A stretch of 64,000 nucleotides of DNA, taken from positions 108,334-172,333 of the forward strand of contig NZ_JGYS01000006.1 of the NCBI RefSeq assembly GCF_000741175.1. The letters run 5' to 3'. The stretch is from Bifidobacterium callitrichos DSM 23973. GTDB taxonomy: Bacteria > Actinomycetota > Actinomycetes > Actinomycetales > Bifidobacteriaceae. Numbering within the stretch: position 1 is the first letter of the stretch; each line of letters begins with the position of its first letter. Shown here in pieces: positions 39,721 through 50,629 of the stretch. A model generated the notes under the pieces. It did no database searches, was not told where the DNA came from, and saw nothing but the letters and a program-made list of their open reading frames with translations. A program made the translations under genes and the position numbers.

Positions 39721-40668
39721 TCAGTTGAACAGGGCGGCGTCGAAGGTGGGGTAGCCGAGGTCGAAGGCGCGCCAGGCGCGGGCCGTTGCGACTCGGGACA
39801 GCCATTTCAGGGTCTTGGCCGAGGCACGGATCGCGGCGTCCGATTCGTTGCCCGTAGTGGATGCGCTGGATGACGTGGATTCGCCGAGGGCTCCGCTGAT
39901 CGCGTCGAGATATTCGCGGGCGCAGTTCATCTCCACGACGGAGACGGTGTTCGCGGTGATTCCCGTGGCGGGATCGCTGATCGAATCGGGGTGACTGATC
40001 AGATCGTCGACGGTGTAGACCTTGCGGCGTGGGTCCTTGTCCGTACCGGAGAGCGAGAACAGGTGCTGTGCGGCGGTTTTGTGGTTGTCGGACATCGCGA
40101 GCGTGGCGCCGTTCACCTTGCGGGCGGCGAGGACCTCGATGGAGAATCCGGCGCGATCCTCGGCCAGGGCGATCGCGTCGAGTGCTTTGTCGGCGATATC
40201 CAGCTTCACGACGTCGCCGTAGTCAACGGTGGCGGGGGAGAGCGCGGGCAATCCCAATCGGGAGGCTAGCTTCTGCGCGGCATACGATGTCTGTGCGGCA
40301 TGAAGCGTGCCTTCGGCGAATCGCCCCGTGCAGTTGACGGCCACGTCGGTCCACGCATCGGCGGCGGTGCGGGCGGCGAGGTAGCGCATCATCATCGGCC
40401 GGCCGTCGGCTCCTTCCCCTCCGGAGGTGGCGGCCAGATAGGAGCTTTCGCAGACGCTCAATGCGGTCGCGTCGTCGACCTGAGCCTGAAGATGGGGCAG
40501 ACCGGAGGCACAGCCGGAAAGTGAGGCGATCATGGCGAGCGAGACTGCCGCCGCGGTCCATACGCGTGCGTGGCGTGCGCGAAGTATGCGGTGCGTACGA
40601 CGAACGTGCATCGCGCATACGCCGAGGGCCGAACCGGCATGGGTGTCCGAATCCCGAAGTGTCTGCAT
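39721..40668 (-). CDS. Putative lipoprotein of unknown function
   Basis: Up to 315 residues. A basic N-region (HVRRTHRILRARHARVW) is followed by a hydrophobic stretch and the lipobox LSGC (Cys53), so it should be lipid-anchored on the outer face of the membrane. The mature part is mostly helical with no domain I know. Start uncertain: ATG at 40668 or 40611 (residue 20), neither with a good ribosome site. It is divergent from nusA, and its 3' end abuts the tandem repeats. Confidence 0.7.
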   Translation of the reverse strand: MQTLRDSDTHAGSALGVCAMHVRRTHRILRARHARVWTAAAVSLAMIASLSGCASGLPHLQAQVDDATALSVCESSYLAATSGGEGADGRPMMMRYLAARTAADAWTDVAVNCTGRFAEGTLHAAQTSYAAQKLASRLGLPALSPATVDYGDVVKLDIADKALDAIALAEDRAGFSIEVLAARKVNGATLAMSDNHKTAAQHLFSLSGTDKDPRRKVYTVDDLISHPDSISDPATGITANTVSVVEMNCAREYLDAISGALGESTSSSASTTGNESDAAIRASAKTLKWLSRVATARAWRAFDLGYPTFDAALFN

Positions 40669-40762
40669 AAAACAGTAGAGTAAACACCGACTATGACCAT
40701 ATCGGCCGAAGACGGGCCAATCGTCGCGACAAGCCGTAATAACTTAAGGGAGGTCTTGCGAA

Positions 40763-41794
40763 ATGGAACTGGACCTGACGTCAATCCACAAGCTCGCAGC
40801 GGAGCAGAACATCGATGCGGAAACGCTTGATGCCGCTCTTTCGGAGGCGCTCCGACTCGCGTATCTCAAGACCCCGCATGCGGCCAAGCACGCCCGCGTC
40901 GAACTTGACGAGCGTGCCGGCACCCTCACCATCTGGGCGGCGGACGAGATTCCGGGCACGCCCACCGAGGACGATCCTCATCCGGCCCCGACGATCGGCG
41001 AGGAGTACGATGACACGCCGAAGGACTTCGGACGTCTCGCCGCCTCCACCGCCCGTCAGGTGCTGTCCCAGCTGTTCCGCCATGCGGAGGACGAGCGCGT
41101 GCTCGGTGCCTTCGCCGATCAGAAGGGCAAGCTCATCACGGGCATCGTCCAGCAGGATGCGAAGGACCCGTCCAACGTGCATATCGCCGTGGGCGACGTC
41201 GAGGCCCTGCTGCCGCGTCGTGAGCAGGTGCCCGGCGAACGGTACCGTCACGGCGAGCGTCTGCGCGTGTTCGTCGTGAACGTCGGTCGCGGCGTGAGAG
41301 GTCCGGAGGTCGTCGTCTCCCGTTCCCACCCGGATCTGGTGCGTTGCCTGTTCGAGCGTGAGGTCCCGGAGCTGGCGTCCGGTGCGGTGTCGATCATGGC
41401 GATCGCCCGTGAGGCCGGCGCCCGAACGAAGATCGCGGTGAAGGCCAACACCGATGGAGTGAACCCCAAGGGTGCGCTCATCGGACCGGGAGGCGCGCGA
41501 GTGCGTGCGGTGATGGAGAACCTCGGCCCGGAGAAGATCGATATCGTCGACTACTCCGAGGATCCGGCCAAGTTCGTCGCATCCGCCCTCTCGCCCGCAG
41601 TGGCGACCGGCGTGCAGGTCATCAGCGAGAAGAACAAGACGGCCATCGCCTTCATCCACGACGACCAGCTCTCCCTCGCCATCGGCAGGGAGGGGCAGAA
41701 CGCCCGTCTTGCCGCCAAGCTCACCGGCTGGAAGATCGGCATCGAGTCCGCCGAGGCTCATGCCAGGAAGGTCGCCGCCGAAAAGGCCGACTGA
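40763..41794 (+). CDS. nusA: Transcription termination/antitermination factor NusA
   Basis: 343 residues: N-terminal polymerase-binding domain, an S1 domain (about 110-180) and two KH domains ([19 protein letters not shown] and [19 protein letters not shown]). It lacks the acidic repeats of E. coli NusA, as usual in actinobacteria. GGGAGG precedes the ATG. rimP and ylxR, common neighbours, are absent. Confidence 0.97.
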   Translation: MELDLTSIHKLAAEQNIDAETLDAALSEALRLAYLKTPHAAKHARVELDERAGTLTIWAADEIPGTPTEDDPHPAPTIGEEYDDTPKDFGRLAASTARQVLSQLFRHAEDERVLGAFADQKGKLITGIVQQDAKDPSNVHIAVGDVEALLPRREQVPGERYRHGERLRVFVVNVGRGVRGPEVVVSRSHPDLVRCLFEREVPELASGAVSIMAIAREAGARTKIAVKANTDGVNPKGALIGPGGARVRAVMENLGPEKIDIVDYSEDPAKFVASALSPAVATGVQVISEKNKTAIAFIHDDQLSLAIGREGQNARLAAKLTGWKIGIESAEAHARKVAAEKAD

Positions 41795-41807
41795 TCCGAA
41801 TACATGA

Positions 41808-41838
41808 CCACGCCCGGCGGCGCAATCGCCGGGCGTGG
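41808..41838 (+). terminator. Hairpin between nusA and infB
   Basis: CCACGCCCGGCG (41808-41819) pairs perfectly with CGCCGGGCGTGG (41827-41838). A second hairpin with GCCGGGC/GCCCGGC arms follows (about 41875-41897). No T-run, so perhaps an attenuator in the nusA-infB transcript. Confidence 0.6.
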
Positions 41839-41996
41839 CACATCCAGCGTACTGAGTATGCTTGTTGCGGTATGCCGGGCGCAAGCATGCCCGGCCGAAG
41901 AATGAGGAATTCACAATCATGGTCGTACGATGAACAGGCTCGCCGTCATCGAGATTTGACCGCGCCGGCGCGTGGTCACGATAAGGAGAACAAGTA

Positions 41997-44972
41997 GTGG
42001 CGAAACCACGCGTTTATGAAATTGCCAAGGCCCTTGGCGTCGACAGCAAGACCGTGCTGGAGAAGCTCAAGGATATGGGGGAGTTCGTCAAGTCCGCCTC
42101 CTCCACCGTCGAACCTCCGGTGGTTCGCAAATTGAAGTCCGCCTTCGCCGACCAGAATGGTCACGGCGACAAGGGCGGCAAGCAGGGTCAGGGCGCGCGT
42201 CCCGCGACCCCGGGTCCGAGGCCCTCTAGGCCGGCAGCTCCTGCGCCGCACGCCCCGCACGATAATTCGCATACGCACGATGCTGCGCCGAAGCCGGCAG
42301 CACCGTCCCCGGCTCCAATGCCGGGTCCGTCCCACGCCGCACACGCCGGCGCGGAGAACCGTCAGTATGCGACGCCGACCCCCGGCGCCCGTCCCGGTCC
42401 GCGTCCGGCCCGTCCCGGCCAGCAGCACGATCAGCAGTCCGGACAGCGTCGTGACCGTCAGGATCGCGGTGAGCGCGGCGAACGCGGAGATCGTCAGGAT
42501 CGTCGCGATCGTCAGGATCGCGGCCGTCGTTCCCCGATGCAGGGCCGTCCGTCCCGTCCGGGTGCACGTCCGCAGGGCGATCATCGCGGCGGCCAGAACG
42601 GTCAGGGACAGAACCCGGCCGGCGGCCAGCACACCTCCGCCACCCCGTCCGCGCCGACTCCGCATACGCCGGGTCCGCGTCCGGGCAACAACCCGTTCAG
42701 CCGCAAGCAGGGCATGCATACCCCGACTCCCGGCGACATCCCGCGTCCGCACCCGATGGCCCGTCCGACCGTGAACGACAACCGCGGCGGCGGCCGAGGC
42801 CGTGGTGGTCAGGCACAGCGCGGCGGTTTCCGCAACGGTCGTCCCGGTCAGGGCGGCGCTGGTGCACAGGGCGCACGTCCGGGTCAGTGGGGCCACAATC
42901 GTCCGGGTCAGGGCGGCGGCCAGCAGGGTACGGGTGCGCAGCAGGGCGGTTTCCGTCCCGGTCAGGGCGGTGGCTTCCAGAACAACGGTCCGAGCAGCGG
43001 CAACAATGGTCCCGCGCGCGGCGGCCGTGGCGGTCGCGGCGGTGCGGCAGGCGCGTTCGGTCGTCAGGGCGGCAAGAGCTCCAAGGCCCGTAAGAACAGG
43101 CTGGCGAAGCGCCGCGAGTACGAGGAGATCAAAGCGCCGACCATCGGCGGCGTGCGCATCCCCCGCGGCAACGGCCAGACCATCCGTCTGCGTCAGGGCG
43201 CGTCTCTGGCCGATCTGGCGGAGAAGATCAACGTCAATCCGGCGGCCCTCGTGACCGTGATGTTCCATCTCGGCGAGATGGCCACGGCCACGCAGTCCCT
43301 GGACGAGTCCACGTTCCAGATCCTGGGCGAGGAGATCGGCTGGAACATCCAGATCGTCTCCGCCGAGGAGGAGGACAAGGAGCTGCTCCAGCAGTTCGAC
43401 ATCGATCTGGACGGCGAGGAGCTGCAGGAGGACGAGGATCTCAAGCCCCGTCCGCCGGTCGTCACCGTCATGGGCCATGTCGATCATGGTAAGACCCGAC
43501 TGCTGGACACCATCCGCAAGACCAACGTCATCGAAGGCGAGGCCGGCGGCATCACCCAGCGTATCGGTGCCTACCAGGTGACGGTCACGCTGGAGGGCGA
43601 GCAGCGCAAGATCACGTTCCTCGATACCCCTGGCCATGAGGCGTTCACCGCCATGCGTGCCCGTGGTGCCGAGCTCACCGACGTCGCGATCCTCGTGGTC
43701 GCGGCCGATGACGGCGTGATGCCGCAGACCGTCGAGGCCATCAACCACGCGCAGGCGGCCAAGGTGCCGATCGTCGTGGCGGTCAACAAGATCGATAAGC
43801 CGGGCGCGAACCCCGAGAAGGTGCGCGGCCAGCTCACCGAGTTCGGTCTGGTGCCGGAGGAGTACGGCGGCAACACGATGTTCGTCGACATCTCCGCCAA
43901 GCAGAACATCAACGTGGACAAGCTCCTCGAGGCGGTGCTGCTCACCGCCGACGCGGATCTCGATCTGCGCGCGAACCCGAACATGGACGCCCGCGGAGCG
44001 ACCATCGAGGCCAGGCTCGACAAGGGCCGCGGCGCCGTGGCCACCGTGCTCGTCCAGCAGGGCACCCTGCACGTGGGCGACGCGATCGTGGCCGGCACGT
44101 CCTACGGCCGTGTGCGCGCCATGCTCGACGAGAACGGCAAGCACATGGAGGAGGCCGCTCCGTCCACGCCGGTCCAGGTGCTGGGTCTGACCTCCGTGCC
44201 GACCGCAGGCGACCTGTTCCTGGTGGCCCCGGACGACCGCACCGCGCGTCAGATCGCCGAGAAGCGTCAGGCCACCGAGCGTGCCGCTCAGCTGGCCAAG
44301 CGCCGCAAGATCGTCTCCCTCGAGTCCCTCAAGGAGCAGTTCGCCAAGTCCGAGGTGGATATGCTCAACATCGTCATCAAGGGCGATTCCTCCGGCTCCG
44401 TCGAGGCGCTTGAGGACTCCCTGATGAAGATCGAGGTGTCCGATGAGGTCGGTATCCAGGTCATCCACCGCGGCGTCGGCGCGATCACCCAGAACGACGT
44501 CAACCTCGCCACGGTCGACAAGGCCGTCATCATCGGCTTCAACGTGCGTCCGAACCGTCAGGTGCAGGACCTCGCCGACCGCGAGGGCGTGGAGATCAAG
44601 TACTACTCGATCATCTACAAGGCCATCGAGGACATCGAGGCGGCCCTCAAGGGCATGCTCAAGCCGGAATACGAGGAGGTCGTCACCTCCCACTCCGAGA
44701 TCCGCGAGATCTTCCGCTCCTCCAAGTTCGGCAACATCGCCGGCGTCATGGTGCAGGACGGCGAGGTCAAGCGTGGTACGAAGTGCCGTATTCTGCGCAA
44801 CGGCGTCGCCACGGTCAACGATCTGGAGATCTCCTCGCTGCGTCGTTTCAAGGACGACGTCCAGTCGGTCAAGGAAGGCTACGAGGCCGGTATCAACCTC
44901 GGCTCCTTCAACGACATCGAGATCGGCGACATCATCGAGACCTTCGAGATGCGCGAGATCGAGCGCAAGTAA
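41997..44972 (+). CDS. infB: Translation initiation factor IF-2
   Basis: 991 residues. GTG start. IF2_N domain at 1-50 ([22 protein letters not shown]). About 330 residues of Pro/Arg/Gly/Gln/Asp low-complexity sequence follow. A second IF2_N-like region ([12 protein letters not shown]... type) lies near 370-420. The GTPase begins near 487, with [23 protein letters not shown] and NKID. C-terminal beta barrels bind fMet-tRNA. AAGGAGAA precedes the start. Confidence 0.98.
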   Translation: MAKPRVYEIAKALGVDSKTVLEKLKDMGEFVKSASSTVEPPVVRKLKSAFADQNGHGDKGGKQGQGARPATPGPRPSRPAAPAPHAPHDNSHTHDAAPKPAAPSPAPMPGPSHAAHAGAENRQYATPTPGARPGPRPARPGQQHDQQSGQRRDRQDRGERGERGDRQDRRDRQDRGRRSPMQGRPSRPGARPQGDHRGGQNGQGQNPAGGQHTSATPSAPTPHTPGPRPGNNPFSRKQGMHTPTPGDIPRPHPMARPTVNDNRGGGRGRGGQAQRGGFRNGRPGQGGAGAQGARPGQWGHNRPGQGGGQQGTGAQQGGFRPGQGGGFQNNGPSSGNNGPARGGRGGRGGAAGAFGRQGGKSSKARKNRLAKRREYEEIKAPTIGGVRIPRGNGQTIRLRQGASLADLAEKINVNPAALVTVMFHLGEMATATQSLDESTFQILGEEIGWNIQIVSAEEEDKELLQQFDIDLDGEELQEDEDLKPRPPVVTVMGHVDHGKTRLLDTIRKTNVIEGEAGGITQRIGAYQVTVTLEGEQRKITFLDTPGHEAFTAMRARGAELTDVAILVVAADDGVMPQTVEAINHAQAAKVPIVVAVNKIDKPGANPEKVRGQLTEFGLVPEEYGGNTMFVDISAKQNINVDKLLEAVLLTADADLDLRANPNMDARGATIEARLDKGRGAVATVLVQQGTLHVGDAIVAGTSYGRVRAMLDENGKHMEEAAPSTPVQVLGLTSVPTAGDLFLVAPDDRTARQIAEKRQATERAAQLAKRRKIVSLESLKEQFAKSEVDMLNIVIKGDSSGSVEALEDSLMKIEVSDEVGIQVIHRGVGAITQNDVNLATVDKAVIIGFNVRPNRQVQDLADREGVEIKYYSIIYKAIEDIEAALKGMLKPEYEEVVTSHSEIREIFRSSKFGNIAGVMVQDGEVKRGTKCRILRNGVATVNDLEISSLRRFKDDVQSVKEGYEAGINLGSFNDIEIGDIIETFEMREIERK

Positions 44973-45032
44973 GCGCACACACAGGTGCGTACACACAGGT
45001 AATCGGAAACCGGTTTTCCGTCCCAGCCGATG

Positions 45033-45056
45033 GCCCCCTCCTCTCGAGGGGGCTTC
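45033..45056 (+). terminator. Hairpin between infB and rbfA
   Basis: GCCCCCTC (45033-45040) pairs with GAGGGGGC (45046-45053) around CTCTC, followed by TTCGGCCGTTT. Probably partial termination before rbfA. Confidence 0.65.
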
Positions 45057-45077
45057 GGCCGTTTGAAAGGAACTTCC

Positions 45078-45686
45078 ATGGCAGGATCCAACCCCCGCGC
45101 CGCGAGGATCGCGGCCCTGATCCAGCGTGTCATCGCCTCGTCGATCGAACGTGAGCTGCATGACAAGCGTCTGTTGAACATCACCATCACCGAGGTTCGT
45201 GTGACCAACGATCTGCAGATCGCCAAGGTCTACTGGACCCAGTACGGCCACGAGGGCCGCGAGCAGGGCGAGCGCAAGCGCGCCCAGCAGGCACTCGATC
45301 AGGCCAAGGGCCATCTGCGCACGCTCGTCGGCCACAAGGCCGGCCTGCGCCTGACCCCGCAGCTGCAGTTCGTCTTCGACGAGGTGCCCGGCGAGGCCCA
45401 CGAGATCGAGGACATCCTCGCTCTGGCCCGCAAGCGCGACGAGGATCTCGCCCGCGCCCGCGCGAACGCCCAGTACGCCGGTGACGCGGATCCGTACAAG
45501 CACGACGATGAGCCCGCGGACGATGCGTCTGATGGCTTCGACGACGACGGCTTCGGTGACGACGACGGTTTCGACGATTATGACGAGACCGACGAGACCG
45601 GCGAGACCGACGACGAGACCGGCGACGAAACCGCGAATAATTCCGACGCGGACGACGCGGACGACGCGGACGGTGGCCGCGCGTGA
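45078..45686 (+). CDS. rbfA: 30S ribosome-binding factor RbfA with acidic tail
   Basis: 202 residues. Single KH-type domain in the first 125 (NPRAARIAALIQRVIASSIERE; LLNITITEVRVTNDLQIAKVY). The last roughly 65 residues are nearly all Asp/Glu with Thr/Ala/Gly (DETDETGETDDETGDE), absent from E. coli RbfA (133 residues). It matures the 16S 5' end and acts in cold adaptation. AAAGGAA precedes this ATG. It overlaps truB by 4 nt. Confidence 0.93.
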   Translation: MAGSNPRAARIAALIQRVIASSIERELHDKRLLNITITEVRVTNDLQIAKVYWTQYGHEGREQGERKRAQQALDQAKGHLRTLVGHKAGLRLTPQLQFVFDEVPGEAHEIEDILALARKRDEDLARARANAQYAGDADPYKHDDEPADDASDGFDDDGFGDDDGFDDYDETDETGETDDETGDETANNSDADDADDADGGRA

Positions 45687-46909
45687 GTGACGGTCTGCTC
45701 ATCGTCGACAAGCCGCTGGGCGTGACCAGCTTCGACGCGGTCGCCGCCGTGCGTGGCGCCCTGCACACGAAGAAGGTCGGGCACGCCGGCACGCTCGATC
45801 CGATGGCCACCGGCATGCTGGTCATCGGGTTCGGTCGCGCCACGCGTCTGCTCCAGTACATCGTCGAACATGACAAGACCTACGAGGCGACGATCCGTCT
45901 CGGCATGCGCACCACCACCGACGACGCCGAAGGCGAGACGATCATCGACCCCGAGGCATCCGAGCGATGGGCGGCACTGTCCGAGCGAGTCGTCGAGTCG
46001 AAGACGGAATCGGGCGATCCGGCGCAGGCTGTCGCGCCCTCGACTACCTCCACGTCCGTGCAGACATGGCGAGGTCTGATCGAACGCACCATCGCCGAGC
46101 GGTTCCTCGGCGACATCGAGCAGGTGCCGAACACCTTCTCCGCCATCAAGATCAACGGCAAACGCGCATACGACCTCGCCCGCGAAGGCAAGGAGGTCGA
46201 ACTCAAGGAACGCCCCGTGCATATCGCCGAATTCGCGGTGCTGGACGTGAGACCCGGCCGCACGTCGTCCGCACTCGCCGGTTCCCCGTTGACCGCCGCG
46301 GCTGATACCGATGCCACTGACAGTACGCCGGGCGATGCCGACGCGACGATCACGGTCATCGACGTGGACGTGCGCGTCAGCTGCTCGTCGGGCACGTATA
46401 TTCGCGCGCTGGCTCGCGATCTGGGCGAGACGCTCGGCGTCGGCGGTCACCTGACGCGTCTGCGCCGCACGCGCGTCGGACGGTTCGCCCTGTCCGACGA
46501 CCATTCCGGACTCGGCGCCACGGTGCAGGCGATCACCGCGCACGCCGAGGCGAGGACCTTCACCAATCGCGAGGGGGAGGCGATCACCCGCTCCCGCTGC
46601 GTGCTGGACACGCCCGAAGGGATGTCCGGCGAGGAACGGACCGACTGGCTTCTCGCCCGATCCGTGCCCATGGGCGATGCCGCACGCGGTGCGATGCCCG
46701 TCATCGAGATCGACGATGTCGAGGCGCGCGAACTGCGGTTCGGCCGTCGTCTCGAACGCCGACTCGCCAAGGACGTCATGCAGGCGGCCGCCATCGTCCC
46801 GGCCACGGCAGGCACGTCCGAGACGCAGACGCAGGACGACGTCGTGGCGATCGTCGAACGGGCCAACGCGCACCAGATCAAACCGAGCGTCGTCTTCCCC
46901 GCCGAATAG
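45683..46909 (+). CDS. truB: tRNA pseudouridine(55) synthase TruB
   Basis: 408 residues. GTG start overlaps the rbfA stop. Catalytic Asp39 in GHAGTLDPMATG. KINGKRAYDLAREGKEVEL and CSSGTYIRALARDLGE are conserved. Compared with the usual 300 residues there are insertions (about 95-125 and 190-215, Ser/Thr/Asp-rich) and an extended C-terminus. It makes psi55 in the T-loop of tRNA. Confidence 0.96.
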   Translation: MSDGLLIVDKPLGVTSFDAVAAVRGALHTKKVGHAGTLDPMATGMLVIGFGRATRLLQYIVEHDKTYEATIRLGMRTTTDDAEGETIIDPEASERWAALSERVVESKTESGDPAQAVAPSTTSTSVQTWRGLIERTIAERFLGDIEQVPNTFSAIKINGKRAYDLAREGKEVELKERPVHIAEFAVLDVRPGRTSSALAGSPLTAAADTDATDSTPGDADATITVIDVDVRVSCSSGTYIRALARDLGETLGVGGHLTRLRRTRVGRFALSDDHSGLGATVQAITAHAEARTFTNREGEAITRSRCVLDTPEGMSGEERTDWLLARSVPMGDAARGAMPVIEIDDVEARELRFGRRLERRLAKDVMQAAAIVPATAGTSETQTQDDVVAIVERANAHQIKPSVVFPAE

Positions 46910-47069
46910 CTAGCCACTGAACCCATATGACCCATAGCCCCGCGTAACCGCCCGCATAACCCGCCCGACCGCGAGCCACCACTGCTGCTAGAGTGGACGC
47001 GGGCGGCGACGGGAATAGCGCGGAACATCCCCGACCCCTTGAAAACACTGGAATCCCCGAGGAACGACC

Positions 47070-48200
47070 ATGGCAATGAACATCACGCATCTGACCCCCG
47101 ACGAGAACGGCGACGTCGCATGGCCCGCCTTCGACAACGACAAACGCGCCGTGGTCACGTTGGGTGCGTTCGACGGCATGCATCTGGGGCATCAGGCGGT
47201 CATCCGCCGCGTGGTCGAACTCGCGCACCGGCATGACGCGTTCTCCGTGGTGATCCTGTTCGATCCGCGCCCTGCGTTCGTGCATCGCTGGACCGCCGCG
47301 CACGACGGCGAGGAGCCCGGCGAGGGCGTCATCGACGCGAACGCCCTGAACGGCATCGACGACCGGCTCAAGACGCTGGAGGAGCTTGGCGTCGAGCATG
47401 CGCTCGTCGTGCGATACACGATGGCGTTCGCCGCGAAATCGTACATCTTCTTCCTCGGCCAGCTCACCGGCAAGCTCGGCATGCGCACGCTCGTGCTTGG
47501 CTCCGACGCCGCGATGGGTGCCGGACGCAAGGGCGACGTCAAGGCGATCGCCAACCTCGCAGCGGCCACCGGTGTGTTCGAACTCGACGTGGTCGACGAC
47601 CGCGGTCCCGGCGAGGTGCGCATCCCGCTGGACTGGCAGCCCGAGATGCCGGGGGAGTGGGGCGAGCCCGCCGACCCGCTCGCCTCGATGAGCAAGGCCG
47701 AACGACGCGCGTGGAGCAAGCGCCATCAGGCCAGGGCCACGCGCGCGTGGAGCTCCAGCAACGTGCGCTACCTGCTCGGGCACGGCCGCATCAAGGACGC
47801 GAACGCGATTCTCGGCCGTCCGCACGCGGTCGAAGGCGTCGTCGTCCACGGCGAGGAGCGCGGACGCACGATCGGTTTCCCGACGGCGAACCTCTCCGAG
47901 GACGTCATCGGCTATCTGCCGGTCGACGGCGTGTACGCCGGATGGCTCATCGACGGCGAGATCCGTTGGCCCGCCGCGATCTCCATCGGTACCAAGCCCA
48001 CGTTCAGCGAGAAGACGGGCCTCAACGAGCGGGTCGTCGAAGCGTATGCGATCACCGACGACTGGCTGGAGCTCTACGGTCATAGGGTGCGTGTCGAATT
48101 CGTCGGCTTCCTGCGTCCGCAGGTCAGGTTCGACGGCGTCGACGAGCTCACGGCCGAACTGAAGCGCAACGTCGAGGAGACCAAGAGGATCCTCGCCTGA
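47070..48200 (+). CDS. ribF: Bifunctional riboflavin kinase/FMN adenylyltransferase
   Basis: 376 residues that convert riboflavin to FMN and FAD. N-terminal nucleotidyltransferase motif LGAFDGMHLGHQAV. C-terminal flavokinase motif GRTIGFPTANLS and INGEIRWPAAISIGTKPTF-type core. A charged Trp/Ser/Lys-rich linker (SMSKAERRAWSKRHQ) joins the two. TAGAGT near 46990 may be the -10 of its own promoter after truB. Confidence 0.96.
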   Translation: MAMNITHLTPDENGDVAWPAFDNDKRAVVTLGAFDGMHLGHQAVIRRVVELAHRHDAFSVVILFDPRPAFVHRWTAAHDGEEPGEGVIDANALNGIDDRLKTLEELGVEHALVVRYTMAFAAKSYIFFLGQLTGKLGMRTLVLGSDAAMGAGRKGDVKAIANLAAATGVFELDVVDDRGPGEVRIPLDWQPEMPGEWGEPADPLASMSKAERRAWSKRHQARATRAWSSSNVRYLLGHGRIKDANAILGRPHAVEGVVVHGEERGRTIGFPTANLSEDVIGYLPVDGVYAGWLIDGEIRWPAAISIGTKPTFSEKTGLNERVVEAYAITDDWLELYGHRVRVEFVGFLRPQVRFDGVDELTAELKRNVEETKRILA

Positions 48201-48212
48201 CGGCAGTCAGCG

Positions 48213-49715
48213 CTACAGCAGCGCGTCCAACGCCGCCTTGAGCGACGACACCTGCACGATCGCGAGCCCCGGAATCGTCATGTGCTTGCGTAGGCGTGGC
48301 ACCACCGCCGTCGTGAACCCCAATCGCGCCGCCTCTCGCAGCCGGTACTCCAACCGGGGCGCGGGGCGCACCTGACCGGTCAGGGAGATCTCGCCGATCG
48401 CACAGGTCGTACGGGCGATCGGCGCATGCTTCGCGGCGCTCGCCAACGCGGCGACGATCGCAAGATCGCAGGCCGGTTCCTTTGCCAACCCGCCGGCGAT
48501 CGTCGAGACATACAGATCGTTCGACAGCAGATTCACCCGTCCGTGACGGTACAGCACCGCCACCAGCATCGCGATGCGATTGGCGTCCACGCCGTTGACG
48601 GCGCGGCGCGGCGTCGGCAGCACCGAATTCGTCACCAGCGACTGGATCTCGATCGGCAGCGAACGATGCCCGTCCAGCGTGAACGTCACGCAGGTGCCCT
48701 CCACGGGGGCGTCGGCCTGCGCATCGCCCGCCGTGTCCCCCGTTGCATTCCCCGTCGACTCGGCCCCCGCAGCGGTGGACAGGAACAGGCCGGCCGGATC
48801 GGTCACCTCCTCGATGCCCTCGCCGCTCATATCGAAGCAGCCGACCTCGTCGGTCGGGCCGAAACGGTTCTTCACCGCGCGCAGCATTCTGAGCGCCGTC
48901 TCCGCATCGCCCTCAAACTGGCAGACCACATCCACCAGATGCTCCAACGTGCGAGGGCCGGCGATCGAACCGTCCTTCGTGACATGTCCGACGAGCAGCA
49001 CCGGCACGTCCAGTGTCTTGGCCACGTCGATCAGGGCGCTCGCCACCTCGCGCACCTGCGTGGACCCGCCGGAGATGCCGTCGACGTCCTGCGAGACGAT
49101 CGTCTGCGCCGAATCGACGATCGCGAGCGTGGGCCGTTCCTGCTCGATCAGCCCCAGCACGGTGGCGAGGTCCGTCGTGGCGGCGAGCAGCAGATTCGGT
49201 TCGACCGCGTTGATGCGGGAGGCGCGCAGCCGCACCTGCCCCTGCGATTCCTCTCCGGACACGTACAATACGCGTCCGCCCTCCGCCGCATGCGTCCGGG
49301 CGATGTTGCCGGCGGTCTCCAGCAGCAGCGTCGACTTGCCGATGCCAGGCTCGCCGGCCACCAGCACCACCGAACCGGGTACGATGCCCCCGCCGAGCAC
49401 GCGGTCGAATTCGGAGAAGCCCGTGGGAATGCGCGTCACGTCATCGGTGCCGATCTCGGTGATCGGACGGGCCGCTCCGGCCGCCACCGCCACCGACCGC
49501 GTGCGGGATACGCGCCCGTCCGCACCGATGCCCGTTGCGGCGCCCGCGGTGCCCGATGCACGGCGGGCGGCCGAGGTGCGAGTCGCCGCCGCGGGGCGTG
49601 CCTCATGGAATTCGTCGATGGTGCCCCATTGCCCGCACTCGGGACATTTGCCGAACCATTTCGCGCCGGTCCACCCGCATTCGGAGCACAGGTAATGCAC
49701 ATTCGTTTTTGCCAT
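48213..49715 (-). CDS. radA: DNA repair protein RadA (Sms)
   Basis: 500 residues. N-terminal zinc finger CSECGWTGAKWFGKCPECG. Walker A GEPGIGKST (121-129). The RadA-specific KNRFG motif (AVKNRFGPTDEVGCF) and a Lon-protease-like C-terminal domain. It acts in branch migration and recombination repair. It has an Ala/Thr/Arg-rich linker after the zinc finger. Convergent with ribF, which ends 12 bp away. Confidence 0.97.
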   Translation of the reverse strand: MAKTNVHYLCSECGWTGAKWFGKCPECGQWGTIDEFHEARPAAATRTSAARRASGTAGAATGIGADGRVSRTRSVAVAAGAARPITEIGTDDVTRIPTGFSEFDRVLGGGIVPGSVVLVAGEPGIGKSTLLLETAGNIARTHAAEGGRVLYVSGEESQGQVRLRASRINAVEPNLLLAATTDLATVLGLIEQERPTLAIVDSAQTIVSQDVDGISGGSTQVREVASALIDVAKTLDVPVLLVGHVTKDGSIAGPRTLEHLVDVVCQFEGDAETALRMLRAVKNRFGPTDEVGCFDMSGEGIEEVTDPAGLFLSTAAGAESTGNATGDTAGDAQADAPVEGTCVTFTLDGHRSLPIEIQSLVTNSVLPTPRRAVNGVDANRIAMLVAVLYRHGRVNLLSNDLYVSTIAGGLAKEPACDLAIVAALASAAKHAPIARTTCAIGEISLTGQVRPAPRLEYRLREAARLGFTTAVVPRLRKHMTIPGLAIVQVSSLKAALDALL

Positions 49716-49793
49716 ATTCCGACGCTAACGCCGCAAAGCGACAGCGTGCGATAAGTGTGCGGCGCGTCAGGCGGATGTGCCACAATCGGAGTC

Positions 49794-50447
49794 ATGTCGA
49801 AGTCGAATATCCGTCCGAAAAACCGTCCGCAATCCGGCAGGAATGCGCGTGGCCTGGCGAGTGGATCGCACGCCAAACTGTTCGCCGTCGTCGTGGCGGC
49901 GGCCGTGGCGATCATCCTGGCGTTCCTGTCCGCGTTCGTATGGCCCGGATGGGCGCTCAACAAGGACGTCGCGCCGAAGGTGGACCAATCCCAGAGCGCG
50001 GAGCCGACCACGCCGAGCATCAAGGCCGAGGCGCTGCCGTCGGATGCGACCGAACTGCTCAAGGCCATGCCGGACAGCGTGCTGAACTTCGCGCGCACCA
50101 AGGCCGAGGATTCGACCACATGGAGCTCCTCCTCTCCGCTCGAGGAGTACACGCTCACGTATTCGACCGGCAAGAAGGCCGAGAACGTCACGCTGGTCGT
50201 GGCGCAGTGGAGCACGTCCACGCCCGCGAAGACGCAGTACGATGCGCTCGCCAAGGCGCTGGGCGGCAAGACGATCGCCTCCGGATCGGTCAAGGTGCAG
50301 GGCAACGCCACCGGCGACTACGTCGTCAAGGGCGGCAAGGAGGACGGGGCTCAGGCCACGGCCGTGTGGCGCAACGACACGGTGGTGTTCCAAGCCACCG
50401 GTGCGAAGTCCTCGGTGCAGCGGTTCTACCAGAAGTTCCCGCTGTAG
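49794..50447 (+). CDS. Membrane-anchored secreted protein of unknown function
   Basis: 217 residues. A basic N-terminus (SKSNIRPKNRPQSGRNARG) leads to one membrane segment (about 27-50, LFAVVVAAAVAIILAFLSAF). The rest is extracytoplasmic, with Thr/Ser-rich beta-type sequence (YTLTYSTGKKAENVTLVVAQW). No catalytic motif. Divergent from radA. Upstream ATG codons in frame lack ribosome sites. I do not recognise the family. Confidence 0.75.
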   Translation: MSKSNIRPKNRPQSGRNARGLASGSHAKLFAVVVAAAVAIILAFLSAFVWPGWALNKDVAPKVDQSQSAEPTTPSIKAEALPSDATELLKAMPDSVLNFARTKAEDSTTWSSSSPLEEYTLTYSTGKKAENVTLVVAQWSTSTPAKTQYDALAKALGGKTIASGSVKVQGNATGDYVVKGGKEDGAQATAVWRNDTVVFQATGAKSSVQRFYQKFPL

Positions 50448-50629
50448 GTTCCTGGGCCCAGAGTCCTTTGTCGTCCCCGTCGACTGCCGCAACGCGTGGC
50501 CTTCCCGGAACACCTCGTGTATGGACGCTCGATGAACCTTTGGTGACCGTTGCGGGTGGCATCGTCCGAGATCATGTGTATACTCGTGCGAGTTGCAACT
50601 TTTACGATTAATCGGAATGGAGGCTTCAG

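Noticed and set aside
39002..39805. 267-residue minus-strand open frame across the repeat region
   Set aside because: It is made largely of translated tandem repeats (STNRPLCSTDL-type) and the palindromic element, lacks a ribosome site and overlaps the lipoprotein gene.
41976..45503. 1175-residue minus-strand open frame opposite infB and rbfA
   Set aside because: Same G+C artefact. The plus strand has clear IF-2 GTPase motifs and there is no ribosome site for the antisense frame.
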